Positions 25,903-34,728 of a stretch of 64,000 nt of DNA are shown here, piece after piece; the first letter of the stretch is position 1; each line of letters begins with the position of its first letter. This stretch comes from Micromonospora pisi (GTDB taxonomy: Bacteria; Actinomycetota; Actinomycetes; Mycobacteriales; Micromonosporaceae): the NCBI RefSeq assembly GCF_003633685.1, contig NZ_RBKT01000001.1:1302001-1366000 (forward strand). The letters run 5' to 3'. The position numbers and the translations under genes are program-made. Below the pieces are notes generated by a model that worked only from the letters and a program-made list of their open reading frames with translations, had not been told where the DNA came from and made no database searches.

Positions 25903-28535
25903 TGTTGCTCCTCTTCCTTGCCAGCGCCAGCCGGCGCCATGGTTATCTCGGTGGTCTCCTCGGCCTCGGCCCGCCGCACGCCCCCGTAGAACTTCGACAG
26001 CATGCCACCCACCGCCTCCGGATCAGGCTCCTGCCGCTGTACGGGTACGGCCTGCGGTGCCGGTTCGTTGGCCGATGGCAGCTGGGCCATCGGCACCCGG
26101 ACCGGCAGGCCGTTCGCGTTCACCCTGACGGTGACCGGTGCCGTCCCCGCCACCCGGGTCGGCGGGCCGGCGGGGGCCGGCGGTGCGGTGGCACCAGCCG
26201 CGGGCGCGGCGGCACCGCCACCCGGGGCCGCGACGGCACCGGCCGCCGCCGGGGCACCGGCGCTGCCCTTGCCCTGCCGTGACCACCACGTGCTGCCGGC
26301 CACGGAACCACCGGCGGCCGGGGCGAGCACGTCCTCGGCCCGGGTCGGCACGTTCCGGGACGGCCGGCGAGTGGTGTTACGACCCGGCGGACGCCCAGCG
26401 ATCGGCTGTTCGTCCAGGCCGGGCAGGCCGTTGGGCATCCCGGACCCGGCGCGGGGTTCACCGGGCGCACCGGCCGGCAGCCCGGCGAGCACCCGCCGGT
26501 TCGGGGCGGTCTGCTCCAACTCCGCCTGCGACGGAGGTGCCGCCAGCAGCGCCGGTGGCAGCAGGATCGAGGCGAGCACCCCGTGGTCCAGGGCCCGCAG
26601 CCGTACCTGGACGTGCTGCCGCGCGGCCAGGTGGCTGACGACGAAGAGACCCATCCGCTCGGAGGCGGCCACGTCGGCCGCGGGCGGTTCGGCGAGCAGC
26701 GCGTTCGCTTCGTCGATGGCGTTCTGACTCATGCCGAGGCCGTCGTCGACGATCTCGATGAGCCCCGCCCCCGGCGCCTCCGCACGGCCCGAGATCCGTA
26801 CCACGGTCTCCGGTGGGGAGAAGGTCGCGGCGTTCTCCAGCAGCTCGGCGAGGAGATGCACCAGGTCGGCCACCGCGTGCCCGACGATGTAGAGCTGGTC
26901 GGCGCTCTCGTGCCGTACCCGCTGGTACTGCTCCACCTCGGCGACCGCCGCGAGCATCACCGCGGAGAGCGGCACCGGCCGGTTCCAACGCCGGGTCGAC
27001 TCGGTGCCGGCCAGCACCAGGAGGCTGTCGTCGTTACGCCGCATTCGCGCCGCGAGGTGGTCCAGTTTGAACAGGTTGTCGAGCTGGTCGGGGTCGCTCT
27101 CCTCCCGCTCCAGGTCGTCCAGGAGTTCGAGCTGCCGCTCGACCAGCAGTTGGCTGCGTCGGGCCAGGTTGACGAACATGGCGTTGACGTTGCGCCGCAT
27201 CACCGCCTGTTCGACCGCGACGGTGACCGCACTGCGGTGCACCGCGACGAACGCCTCGGCCACCTCACCGATCTCGTCCATCGAGCGGACCATGGCCGGT
27301 GGCACCTCGATCTGCGGCACCCCCGACTCGACCGTACGGAGCCGCTCCAGCGCCTCGGGAAGATCGATCTGGGCTACCTGGAGGGCCTGTGCCCGGAGCA
27401 GGCGCAGCGAGCTGTTCAGCGACCGGCCGATGATGATCGACGTGGCCAGCCCGATCACGAGTACGCCCAGCACCCCACCGGCGACCAGCAGGGTCTCGCG
27501 CAACTGGTCCGAGCTGCGCTCCTCGGCCGCCTGTGCGGCGTCGCCCAGCACGGCGGCCTCGACCTGGCGCAGCAGATCCTGCCGATGCTGGCTGACCCGC
27601 CACCATTCGTCCGCCGACAGCACCTGGGGGGTGCTGGCACCGACGGCGATGGTCTCCTCCTCCATCTTGATCGCGTTCTGGAAGGCGGGGTCGGCGGCGG
27701 CCTGCTGATAGAGCTGGATCTGCGGGGTGGTCGCGGCGACCCGGAAGTCACCGAGCGCGGTGAGCTGCTGCGCCCGCAGGTCGGTCAGCTCGACCCCGTC
27801 GTCGAGGTCGTACCGGCCCGCGCGGGCGGCACTGTAGAGGGTGCCCCGGATCCGGGAGCTGATCTCCTTGACCCGGGCGATCTGCACGTACCGCAGCACC
27901 CGGTTGGTCAGCTCGGGCTGGTCGTCGCCGGGCGACGGCTCGGCGAGGAGGGTGAGCAGGGCGTCGATCGCTCGGTTGTAGCTGCCCAGCACGGTGTTGA
28001 CACTGAGCACGCCGCCCGGCACCGCCGCCCGGACGTCGGGCAACTGGCGCAGGGCGTCCTGGACCCGGGAGTAGGAGACCCGCCAGGAGGCGTCCACGTC
28101 GGCGAGCGGCTGCGCCGCCTCCTGCAGTTGGGTCGTGGCCACGTTGGCGGCGTTGTACGTCGACCTCAGGGCGGCCTGGATCTGTCCCGGATCGGCCACG
28201 CCGCCCGAGCGGGCCACTGCGGCGAGTTCTCCGGCCGTGCGGTCGCGTTCCGCCTGCAACTCGTGGACCAGGGCGGTGATCTGCCGCCCGATCGTCACCT
28301 CCTGCGAGAACTCGCCGAGGACGTTGGCCTGGCCGAGCAAAGTCCCGGTCTGCACGGTCGCGACCACCAGGAACGCCACCGACGGGATGATCAGGACGGC
28401 ACCGAGTTTGACCCGCAGTCGCCAGTCCCGCAGCCGCAGTGGTGATCGCCGCCGATGCGGCACGACACGTACGTCGAGCCGGCGGCGCCGATGGTTGGGC
28501 ACCCCGCTGCCCGAGGGGTCAAGAGCAGCAGCCAC
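25899..28535 (-). CDS. Nitrate/nitrite-sensing-type sensor with HAMP and histidine kinase-like ATPase (CvnA-like)
   Basis: The 878-residue protein has a membrane helix (about residues 44-66), a long extracytoplasmic helical NIT domain (about 70-345), a second membrane helix (about 350-375), a HAMP region, and an ATPase domain with N-box [12 protein letters not shown] near residue 561 and [10 protein letters not shown]. The C-terminal 200 residues are Pro/Ala/Gly-rich. I see no clear phospho-accepting His with an H-box, as usual for conservon kinases. Two adjacent GTG codons (28538 and 28535) can start; the second is better spaced from AGGAGG. The gene is coupled to the roadblock gene. A TTGACA promoter lies upstream. 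Confidence 0.88.
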   Translation of the reverse strand: MAAALDPSGSGVPNHRRRRLDVRVVPHRRRSPLRLRDWRLRVKLGAVLIIPSVAFLVVATVQTGTLLGQANVLGEFSQEVTIGRQITALVHELQAERDRTAGELAAVARSGGVADPGQIQAALRSTYNAANVATTQLQEAAQPLADVDASWRVSYSRVQDALRQLPDVRAAVPGGVLSVNTVLGSYNRAIDALLTLLAEPSPGDDQPELTNRVLRYVQIARVKEISSRIRGTLYSAARAGRYDLDDGVELTDLRAQQLTALGDFRVAATTPQIQLYQQAAADPAFQNAIKMEEETIAVGASTPQVLSADEWWRVSQHRQDLLRQVEAAVLGDAAQAAEERSSDQLRETLLVAGGVLGVLVIGLATSIIIGRSLNSSLRLLRAQALQVAQIDLPEALERLRTVESGVPQIEVPPAMVRSMDEIGEVAEAFVAVHRSAVTVAVEQAVMRRNVNAMFVNLARRSQLLVERQLELLDDLEREESDPDQLDNLFKLDHLAARMRRNDDSLLVLAGTESTRRWNRPVPLSAVMLAAVAEVEQYQRVRHESADQLYIVGHAVADLVHLLAELLENAATFSPPETVVRISGRAEAPGAGLIEIVDDGLGMSQNAIDEANALLAEPPAADVAASERMGLFVVSHLAARQHVQVRLRALDHGVLASILLPPALLAAPPSQAELEQTAPNRRVLAGLPAGAPGEPRAGSGMPNGLPGLDEQPIAGRPPGRNTTRRPSRNVPTRAEDVLAPAAGGSVAGSTWWSRQGKGSAGAPAAAGAVAAPGGGAAAPAAGATAPPAPAGPPTRVAGTAPVTVRVNANGLPVRVPMAQLPSANEPAPQAVPVQRQEPDPEAVGGMLSKFYGGVRRAEAEETTEITMAPAGAGKEEEQQ

Positions 28536-28583
28536 CACGCCTCCTACTTTCCTCGATGCCGGGCACGTCGAGGAGCGGGGTTC

Positions 28584-28612
28584 ATCTCAACCAGGCAAGA
28601 GATCCCTGTCAA
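28584..28612 (-). promoter_or_regulatory. Probable sigma-70-type promoter of the sensor-roadblock operon
   Basis: On the minus strand TTGACA (28607-28612) is followed after 17 nt by TGAGAT (28584-28589). The -35 is consensus and the -10 is weak (three matches). The start codon lies about 48 nt downstream. Confidence 0.55.
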
Positions 28613-28675
28613 CCATCCGAACTGCGGCGCGGCAAAGGAAGGATACTGTTACCCATTCGCGGGTGCCGGACTCGC

Positions 28676-30046
28676 CTAGTGACCCTCATCCGTCCGGCTG
28701 ATGCGTTCGAGCGTGACCCCATCGTGGAACCGACCGATGGCGATCAATGCGGCTCCGGTGGCCCCAATTTCCGGATTCCGTACGTGGCTCACCCTCCGTG
28801 GTTTCAGTGCGGCCACAAAAGCGTCTCGCCACCAATCGGAGGCGGCTATCGCGCCGCCGCCGAGCACCACCTCGACCGGGTAGTCCACGGTGGATTCGAT
28901 TTCGGCCAGGTCTGCCGCCACCTGCCTGCACAGGGCGTCCATCAGGCCGGCGAAGATATCGACCGCCCGGGTGCCGAAGCCGAGGTTGTGGACGTGCCCG
29001 GAGCCGGCCGGGGCGAGCCCCGGTGGCCGGTCACCACCGAGCCGGGGGTCCGCCACCAGAGTGTTACCGGGTGTGATCACGGCCAGGGCCGCTTCCAACT
29101 CCGGTCCGGCCGGTAGCCGCAGCACCTTGTTCGCCCAGGCGAAGAGATTGCCCCCGGCGGAGTAGGCGGTTCCGGTGACGATGTGCCGGTGGTCCACCCG
29201 GTACCGCCACAGCCCGCTCGGCAGCGGCGGCAGGATCGCGCCGGCCGGGGCGGCCTGGACCAGACGTACGGCCGCCGAGGTCCCGACGGTGACCGCGGCC
29301 CGGTACGGGTCGACGCAGCCGGATCCGACGTTGGAGGCGGCTCCGTCCCCGGTCGGTGCGGCCCACGGGACGCCGGCCAGCGACGGCCAGCGGTGGACCA
29401 GGTCGGCGCGGAGGCGGCCGGTCCAGTCCACCGGTGCCAGCTCCGGCAACTCCTCGCGCGTCGCACCGGCAAGCTCGCACGCCTCGGGATCCCAGCCCAG
29501 GGTGCGCAGGTCGAGCAGGCCGGTGCCGGACGCCTGGGAGACCGACATCGGCGCCTCCTCCAGCAGGGCGCCGAAGGCGTACTCGACGAGTCCGACGAAA
29601 CGGGCCGGGCGTCCGCCCAGCCGCTCGCGCAGCCAGGGCAGCCGTACGCTCCAGTAGAAGCGGTGCCACCAGGTGCCGGTGCGGTGGTGGAAGGCGTTCA
29701 TGTCCTGCGGGCCGGTCGCCCCCGTGGCCGGCGTGGATCGACTGTCCAGCCAGGTCAGCACCGGCCCGAGCGGGCTGCCGTCGGAATCGAGCGGGAGCAC
29801 CGAGTGCCACTGGGCGGCGGTGGCGACCAGGCCGATCTGGTCGAGGTGCCCCGCGCGGTGCAGCTCGTCCAGGCAGGCTTCGAGCGCGGCCAGATACTCC
29901 GCCGCGTCGAGGGTGGCGGCACCGTCGTCGCCGATCGTGATGGCCATCTTCCGGCGGGCCAGAGCACCGGGCAGCGGCACGGCGTCGGCGTCGAGGACCA
30001 GCCCCCGTACCGACGAGGTGCCCAGGTCGAGCGCGAGAATGTTCAT
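28676..30046 (-). CDS. FGGY-family carbohydrate kinase
   Basis: FGGY kinases phosphorylate sugars or polyols such as gluconate, xylulose or glycerol. The N-terminus (NILALDLGTSSVRGLVLD) is the phosphate-1 motif of the ASKHA fold, TVGTSAAVRL is the central glycine motif, and VVLGGGAIAASDWW the adenosine motif. The length of 456 is slightly short for the family (about 480-520). The substrate cannot be inferred; gluconokinase-like and xylulokinase-like members share these motifs. The start is the ATG at 30046. It is divergent from the anthranilate synthase gene and no transporter is adjacent. Confidence 0.85.
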   Translation of the reverse strand: MNILALDLGTSSVRGLVLDADAVPLPGALARRKMAITIGDDGAATLDAAEYLAALEACLDELHRAGHLDQIGLVATAAQWHSVLPLDSDGSPLGPVLTWLDSRSTPATGATGPQDMNAFHHRTGTWWHRFYWSVRLPWLRERLGGRPARFVGLVEYAFGALLEEAPMSVSQASGTGLLDLRTLGWDPEACELAGATREELPELAPVDWTGRLRADLVHRWPSLAGVPWAAPTGDGAASNVGSGCVDPYRAAVTVGTSAAVRLVQAAPAGAILPPLPSGLWRYRVDHRHIVTGTAYSAGGNLFAWANKVLRLPAGPELEAALAVITPGNTLVADPRLGGDRPPGLAPAGSGHVHNLGFGTRAVDIFAGLMDALCRQVAADLAEIESTVDYPVEVVLGGGAIAASDWWRDAFVAALKPRRVSHVRNPEIGATGAALIAIGRFHDGVTLERISRTDEGH

Positions 30047-30234
30047 CGCCGGCCACCGTACCCGGCTGGGGTTTCCGGTACGCCCACGGTGCCGGGCGGT
30101 CGCGCCCGCCCGGTCCCCCCGACCTCCCGTCCCGATCGACCGGAGACGATCGACCCACCGGTTCCGGTCCACCTTGTGGACGTCGGCCGGGCCGGTCGCC
30201 GGCACCGTCGGGGACGGCTCGTAGCGTCCGAGAC

Positions 30235-30294
30235 ATGTTCACGCGCTCGCAATCCTGGTGGCCCGCCAACCTGGCGGCCGACCTCCGCGCGTAG
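30235..30294 (+). CDS. trpL: Tryptophan leader peptide (19 aa, tandem Trp codons)
   Basis: The reading frame MFTRSQSWWPANLAADLRA ends at the TAG at 30292. Two adjacent TGG codons at 30256-30261 form the control site. A 9-bp perfect hairpin follows at 30304-30327, and the fused anthranilate synthase gene starts at 30385. This arrangement is the classical ribosome-mediated attenuation layout known for trp genes, including fused trpEG genes of actinomycetes. The ORF is too short for automatic gene finders; the support is the Trp pair, the hairpin and the downstream gene together. Confidence 0.75.
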   Translation: MFTRSQSWWPANLAADLRA

Positions 30295-30303
30295 TTCTTC
30301 CAC

Positions 30304-30327
30304 GCGGCCGCCCAGCGCGGCGGCCGC
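30304..30327 (+). terminator. Attenuator hairpin of trpEG
   Basis: GCGGCCGCC and GGCGGCCGC form a perfect 9-bp stem with loop CAGCGC, starting 10 nt after the leader peptide stop. It is followed by GTTCCCCCC and not by a T-run, so termination would be Rho- or structure-aided, as in many actinobacteria. An alternative antiterminator helix was not worked out. Confidence 0.7.
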
Positions 30328-30384
30328 CGTTCCCCCCGCTCCCCGGCCGTCCCGCCGGAGGACGCCTGAGCCGAGGGAACGACC

Positions 30385-32301
30385 ATGGACCCGCTCACGT
30401 ACCTGCTCACGTCGATCGCCGCCGGCACCGACCCCGGCCCGTTCGCGATCATCCGTCGGGGCGACGCCCCGGATCTCGAGGTGTTCACCGGCGAGCTTCG
30501 TACGGTCGAACAGCTCGCCGACATCCCGCTGCCTCCCGGCCCCGCGGGACCCCGCACCCTGGCCCTGGTGCCGTACCGGCAGATCGTGGAACGGGGCTTC
30601 GCCTGCGTCGACGACGGGACGCCGCTGGAGTGCCTGACCATCGGGGCGCAGCAGCGGGTGCCGCTGGCGCAGGCTCTGGCCGCCCTGCCCGACGTGGCGG
30701 TACGCACCGACGGTGGCGCCTTCGACCTGACCGACGAGGAGTACGCCGAGATCACCCGGCAGGTGGTGCGGGAGGAGATCGGCCGGGGTGAGGGGGCGAA
30801 CTTCGTCGTCCACCGCAGTTACCGCTCGACCGTCGTCGGCCCGCCGCTGACCGCCGCGCTGGCGGCCCTGCGCCGGCTGCTGACCGCCGAGCGGGGCGCC
30901 TACTGGACCTTCGTGACGTACACCGGGACCCGCATCCTGGTCGGGGCGAGCCCGGAGCGGCACGTCAGCGTCGAGGACGGGCTGGTGATGATGAACCCGA
31001 TCAGCGGCACGTTCCGGCACCCGGACGGACCGGCGGACCGGGCGGCGCTGCTGCGCTTCCTCGCCGACCCGAAGGAGATCGACGAGCTCTACATGGTGCT
31101 CGACGAGGAACTGAAGATGATGGCGACGGTCGCCGAGCACGGCGGACAGGTGGTCGGGCCGTACCTGAAGGAGATGTCGCACCTGGTGCACACCGAGTAC
31201 CTGCTCGCCGGCCGGGGCTCGCGGGACGTACGCGAGGTGCTGCGCGAGACGATGTTCGCCCCCACGGTCACCGGTTCCCCGATCGAGAACGCCTGCCGGG
31301 TGATCGCCCGTCGGGAGCGGGGCCGGGGGCGGGGCTACTACGCCGGGGTGCTGGCGTTGCTCGGCGTCGACGACCAGGGCCGGCAGACTCTCGACGCGCC
31401 GATCCTGATCCGGACGGCGGAGATCTCCCCGGAGGGTGCGTTGCGGGTGCGGGTCGGGGCGACCGTGGTCCGCCACTCGACTCCCGAGGGGGAGGTCGCC
31501 GAGACACACGCCAAGGCCGCCGGGGTGCTCGCCGCGCTCGGCCTGCGTCCGGCCGCCCCGGCGGGCGTGGCCGGGGTGACGGACCGGCTCGCGGACGACC
31601 CGGCGGTACGGGCCGCCCTGGCCGCCCGTAACGACCGGCTCGCCCGGTTCTGGCTGGAGCAGCGTGCCCCGGGTGCGGCGCTGGTGCCGGCGCTCGCCGG
31701 TCGGCGGGTGCTGATCGTCGACGGGGAGGACACCTTCACCGGCATGCTCACCCACCAGCTGCGGGCCCTGGGCCTCACCGTCGCACTGTGCCCCTGGTAC
31801 GACCCGGCCCTGCCACATCTCGCCGACGCCGACGCCGACCTGGTCGTGATCGGTCCCGGTCCGGGCGATCCGAGCCGGGTCGACGACCCGAAGATGGCCA
31901 CGCTGCGGCTGCTCCTCACCGGCCTGCTCGGGCGGGAGCGCCCGATGCTCGCCATCTGCCTGGGCCACCAGCTCCTCTCCGGGCTGCTCGGGTTGCGCCT
32001 GGGCCGTCGTGCGGCCTCCTACCAGGGGCTGCAACGCGAGGTCGACCTCTTCGGCACGGTGCGTCGGGTCGGGTTCTATTCGACCTTCACCGCGTACGCC
32101 GACGCCGACGAGCTGGTCACCCCGTACGGGCCGGTCCGGGTGGCCCGGGACGCGGCGGACGGTGCGGTGCACGCCATGCGTGGCCGTTCCTTCGCCGGGG
32201 TGCAGTTCCATCCCGAGTCGGTGCTGAGCCAGGACGGGCTGGCCGCCCTGGGTGACCTGCTCAGCCGGCTGCTTCCCGCGCCGACGGCGCCGACGCGCTG
32301 A
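30385..32301 (+). CDS. trpEG: Fused anthranilate synthase (component I plus glutamine amidotransferase)
   Basis: The 638-residue protein joins a chorismate-using component I domain (residues 1 to about 400) to a class I glutamine amidotransferase (about 435-630). Component I shows MMNPISGTFRHPDG and KEIDELYMVLDEELKMM; the amidotransferase shows the nucleophile in AICLGHQLLSG near residue 525 and the His-x-Glu pair in QFHPES near 606. Members of this fused group make anthranilate, or in PhzE-type enzymes 2-amino-2-deoxyisochorismate. The Trp-Trp leader peptide upstream favours anthranilate for tryptophan supply. The start is the ATG at 30385, with GAGGGA upstream. No other trp or phenazine gene is adjacent. 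Confidence 0.9.
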   Translation: MDPLTYLLTSIAAGTDPGPFAIIRRGDAPDLEVFTGELRTVEQLADIPLPPGPAGPRTLALVPYRQIVERGFACVDDGTPLECLTIGAQQRVPLAQALAALPDVAVRTDGGAFDLTDEEYAEITRQVVREEIGRGEGANFVVHRSYRSTVVGPPLTAALAALRRLLTAERGAYWTFVTYTGTRILVGASPERHVSVEDGLVMMNPISGTFRHPDGPADRAALLRFLADPKEIDELYMVLDEELKMMATVAEHGGQVVGPYLKEMSHLVHTEYLLAGRGSRDVREVLRETMFAPTVTGSPIENACRVIARRERGRGRGYYAGVLALLGVDDQGRQTLDAPILIRTAEISPEGALRVRVGATVVRHSTPEGEVAETHAKAAGVLAALGLRPAAPAGVAGVTDRLADDPAVRAALAARNDRLARFWLEQRAPGAALVPALAGRRVLIVDGEDTFTGMLTHQLRALGLTVALCPWYDPALPHLADADADLVVIGPGPGDPSRVDDPKMATLRLLLTGLLGRERPMLAICLGHQLLSGLLGLRLGRRAASYQGLQREVDLFGTVRRVGFYSTFTAYADADELVTPYGPVRVARDAADGAVHAMRGRSFAGVQFHPESVLSQDGLAALGDLLSRLLPAPTAPTR

Positions 32302-32306
32302 CTTCC

Positions 32307-32327
32307 CGGCGCCCTGGCCCGGCGCCG
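32307..32327 (+). terminator. Hairpin just after trpEG
   Basis: CGGCGCC and GGCGCCG pair over 7 bp with loop CTGGCCC, 6 nt past the trpEG stop. A modest terminator. Confidence 0.55.
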
Positions 32328-32349
32328 CTGGTTCGGCTCGCCCACGGTG

Positions 32350-32382
32350 CGGCGCCGCCGACCGCTCGGTGTGGCGGCGCCG
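32350..32382. terminator. 10-bp hairpin in the trpEG 3' region
   Basis: CGGCGCCGCC (32350-32359) and GGCGGCGCCG (32373-32382) pair perfectly with a 13-nt loop. It is the second of three hairpins after trpEG. Confidence 0.6.
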
Positions 32383-32438
32383 TCGGGGGGAGTCGGGTTG
32401 CGCATAGTCCACGTGATCCTGGGTAGGCACCAGGCACG

Positions 32439-32481
32439 CCGGTGGTCCGAGCGGGTTGAGAGCCCTCGCTCGGACCACCGG
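32439..32481. terminator. 15-bp perfect hairpin between trpEG and the small peptide ORF
   Basis: CCGGTGGTCCGAGCG (32439-32453) pairs perfectly with CGCTCGGACCACCGG (32467-32481), loop GGTTGAGAGCCCT. It is 14 nt past the stop of the 31-codon minus ORF and may end transcription from both sides. Confidence 0.7.
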
Positions 32482-32494
32482 TTCGTCTTCCGTG

Positions 32495-32590
32495 TCAGGC
32501 GCCGGCCGTCGGCCGGCCGCTGGGGTCGGCGGAGGTGCTCGCCGAGCGGGCGGCGCGACGGGGCATCGCGGCACTGGTCCGGCTCGTCAT
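32495..32590 (-). CDS. Possible small basic peptide (31 aa)
   Basis: The frame MTSRTSAAMPRRAARSASTS plus 11 further residues (ending PTAGA) starts at an ATG at 32590 with the strong site GAGGGGGG 7-8 nt upstream and ends 14 nt before a 15-bp perfect hairpin (32439-32481) that would serve as its terminator. The peptide is rich in Ala, Ser and Arg and has no hydrophobic segment. The combination of ribosome site, short frame and terminator suggests a real small gene, but no homologue is known to me and the frame could be chance in GC-rich DNA. Confidence 0.4.
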   Translation of the reverse strand: MTSRTSAAMPRRAARSASTSADPSGRPTAGA

Positions 32591-32959
32591 CGCGTAACCC
32601 CCCTCGCCCGCTTCGTGCCGACCGGGGCCTACCCGCTGCACGGGACCCGAAACATCGAGGTGCGCCGCTGGCGCCCGGCAGCCGACCCGAGATCAACTGG
32701 CCTGGCCTCGCGCCCGCCCCCTCGGGGCGCGGCGGAAAACACCTGCTCCACAGTGGTTTCCCGGCTGGTGGGTCGGATACGGTGGTCGATACACCTCCGC
32801 CGTGGGACGCCGTCGACGCCGACCCGCTCGGCGGATCCAGGTCCATCCGCCGCCGACGCGCGCCCCGGGCCACCTCCCTTCCCGCCGCGCCCGATCGGCG
32901 AAACGCGCCCGTACCGGCGATCCGTTCGGCAGGATCGTCATCAACGAGGAGGTGCCGTC
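32591..32959. other. Intergenic region of 369 bases without a recognised gene
   Basis: This stretch lies between the possible small peptide gene (minus) and the 143-aa gene (plus), so it should hold two divergent promoters. I see no convincing -35/-10 pair. An inverted repeat with 8-bp arms CGGCGGAT / ATCCGCCG (32829-32852, 8-nt spacer) could be an operator. AGGAGG at 32946-32951 is the ribosome site of the plus gene. Confidence 0.5.
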
Positions 32960-33391
32960 GTGCAGGACACTCGGGCCCGCACGCTGTCTTTCCCGGTCAG
33001 CGGACTGCCCCCGATCAGGACCCAGGCACTTTCGATCTTCTCGGCCGGGGACCGCCAGGCCACCCGGGTACGCGCGCTGCTCGAGGCGGCCTGTGTGGCG
33101 GCCCAGCGCAGCGGCTGGACGCCGCTGACCGACCCGGTCGAGCTGGACCTGGTCGTGCGCTGCCCACCCGGCCACCATGGCACCGACGCGGCGACCCTGC
33201 TCGGCGGGGTCAGCGCGGTGCTGCAGGACAAGCGTCGCGTCACTGACATCGGGCTCACCCACCTGGGACCGCTGATAGATGTGGCGTTGTACGTCGACGA
33301 CCGGCAGATCCGCCAGATGTCGTACCGGGAGGAGCCGGCCGACAGCACGTCGTACCTGGTTCGAGTCGCCGCGTTGCCGGCGACAGGTTGA
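32960..33391 (+). CDS. Possible RusA-like protein (143 aa)
   Basis: The GTG at 32960 has AGGAGG 8 nt upstream. I do not recognise the protein with certainty. Its C-terminal half has a pattern like RusA-type Holliday junction resolvases: an acidic-led helix HGTDAATLLGGVSAVLQDK where RusA has DxDNLxKAxxD, then VALYVDDRQIRQM where RusA has DDxQI. The N-terminal half (LPPIRTQALSIFSAGDR and ELDLVVRCPP) could form the RusA beta strands. If the match is right, two of the RusA acidic residues are changed. The 92-aa gene follows 46 nt downstream and may be in the same operon. Confidence 0.6.
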   Translation: MQDTRARTLSFPVSGLPPIRTQALSIFSAGDRQATRVRALLEAACVAAQRSGWTPLTDPVELDLVVRCPPGHHGTDAATLLGGVSAVLQDKRRVTDIGLTHLGPLIDVALYVDDRQIRQMSYREEPADSTSYLVRVAALPATG

Positions 33392-33437
33392 CCGGCGCCC
33401 GCGGCTGGGTACCGCGGACCCGACGAAGGGAGCACCT

Positions 33438-33716
33438 ATGTCGGAGCCACACGTGACACTGGACCCGAGAGGGCTGAGTCCCGCTCTGGAGAGTCTGCGG
33501 GAGCCGCTGGAGCAGCAGCTCAGCTCGGCGCTGAGGGCGGCGACGGACCGGGTCCGGGCCGGGTACGCGGGCGAGCCGGTGGAGGAGGTCTGCCGGCGGC
33601 TGCTCGACGAGACGCGCTCCGGCCTGCATCCGGACATCGCGGAGGGCTTCACCCCGGACATGGACGAGTTCTGTCGGGTGGCCATCGCGATCGTCCGGCA
33701 CGAGGTCCATCACTGA
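33438..33716 (+). CDS. Small hypothetical protein (92 aa)
   Basis: I do not recognise a family. The protein is soluble, mostly helical and acidic, without Cys clusters, signal peptide or membrane segment. The ATG at 33438 has GAAGGGAG about 6 nt upstream. It probably shares a transcript with the RusA-like gene 46 nt upstream and ends before a 9-bp hairpin at 33741-33763. The helix pattern (LESLREPLEQQLSSALRAAT and RVAIAIVRHEVHH) may suggest a small dimer. Confidence 0.65.
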   Translation: MSEPHVTLDPRGLSPALESLREPLEQQLSSALRAATDRVRAGYAGEPVEEVCRRLLDETRSGLHPDIAEGFTPDMDEFCRVAIAIVRHEVHH

Positions 33717-33735
33717 ACCGATCCCCGGTTCGACA

Positions 33736-33768
33736 CCTGACCGGCTCCGGCGGGCGGAGCCGGCCAGG
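33736..33768. terminator. Hairpin between convergent 92-aa gene and lipoprotein gene
   Basis: CCGGCTCCG (33741-33749) and CGGAGCCGG (33755-33763) form a 9-bp stem with a 5-nt loop, extended by CCTG/CAGG across one mismatch. Placed for bidirectional termination. Confidence 0.65.
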
Positions 33769-33829
33769 TCGGTCCGGCGCGGCGCGGCGCGCCCGGTGAC
33801 CGCCGTACGTCGGCCGGCGGGGTCACCGG

Positions 33830-34558
33830 TCAGCGGCGCCGTACGTCGACCGCCACGATCCTGGTTCCGTCCGGGCGGGTGAGTTGCAGTGCCCGGATCG
33901 GCAGGGCGTGGTCGCTGCCCGGCGGCACCTGTAGGCCGAGGCCGTAGCTAACGTGGCCCTCGTAGTCGCCGGCTGACCCGTAGCCGCGCAGGGTGGGATA
34001 ACCCAGTCCCGGGTCGGGTGCGCTGACGATCGAGGATCTGCCCTGCTCGTCGTGGGCCTGGGCCGGGTTGAACTCGATGTAGACGAAGGCGTTGCCGGGC
34101 AGCTTCACCGGGTCGCCGCTGCCGGCCATGGTCACCCGGGGCACGTAGGAGATCTGGTAGCCCGGTGTCCCGTTCCGGAAGGCGAAGGTGATCCGGGTGA
34201 AGTCCTCGTCCGGGTGGTCGCCGACGCGTACCTCGACCAGCAGCGGCAGCGGCGGGCCCGGCGGCGGTACGACCGGCGGCCGTACCTTGTTGTCGATGCG
34301 CACCGGCTCGCTCGGCACGCCCCAGTTCCAGGTCACCCGGTAGTCCGTGACGCCGGGGCCGGGGCTCGCCGGGTCGGGTGGGTCGGGCGAGGCGGCCGGG
34401 TCGGACGGCGTGGTCGCCGGGCCGGTCCCGGGTGTGCCCGCGCCGACCGCCGTGGTGGCGGGGGGCTGGCCGGGCGGGTCGGCGGGGCCGGCGGTCGAGC
34501 AGGCGGCGGCGAGCAGCACCACGGCGGAGAAGATCATCGGTACGCGTTGACGGGTCAT
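33830..34558 (-). CDS. AMIN-like-domain lipoprotein
   Basis: The 242-residue protein starts at the ATG at 34558 (MTRQRVPMIFSAVVLLAAAC) and has a lipobox LAAAC, so it should be lipid-anchored outside the membrane. A Pro/Thr/Gly-rich linker (residues about 25-75) leads to a beta domain with RITFAFRNGTPGYQISYVPR and AFVYIEFNPAQAHDEQG, the pattern of AMIN-like domains of actinobacterial lipoproteins. AMIN-type domains bind cell-wall or envelope polymers; the ligand here is unknown. It is divergent from the snapalysin gene. Confidence 0.8.
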   Translation of the reverse strand: MTRQRVPMIFSAVVLLAAACSTAGPADPPGQPPATTAVGAGTPGTGPATTPSDPAASPDPPDPASPGPGVTDYRVTWNWGVPSEPVRIDNKVRPPVVPPPGPPLPLLVEVRVGDHPDEDFTRITFAFRNGTPGYQISYVPRVTMAGSGDPVKLPGNAFVYIEFNPAQAHDEQGRSSIVSAPDPGLGYPTLRGYGSAGDYEGHVSYGLGLQVPPGSDHALPIRALQLTRPDGTRIVAVDVRRR

Positions 34559-34728
34559 GCACCTGTGACGCGTACCGCCCCCGACCGGTTTACCGGCGGG
34601 GCGGGGAACGTACAGATCACCCAAGATCCGTAGTCATACCAGATCACTGGACAAAAGAGGATATTGAAATCGACATATGTAGATGTCTAAGATCCTGGCA
34701 CCCCCTAGCACGTATTGGAGAGTGAGCT

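Noticed and set aside
26583-28445. Plus-strand frame opposite the sensor gene
   Set aside because: Composition of a shadow frame; the sensor motifs are on the minus strand.
32960-33391. Phage origin of the RusA-like gene
   Set aside because: No phage genes nearby and codon use like its neighbours.
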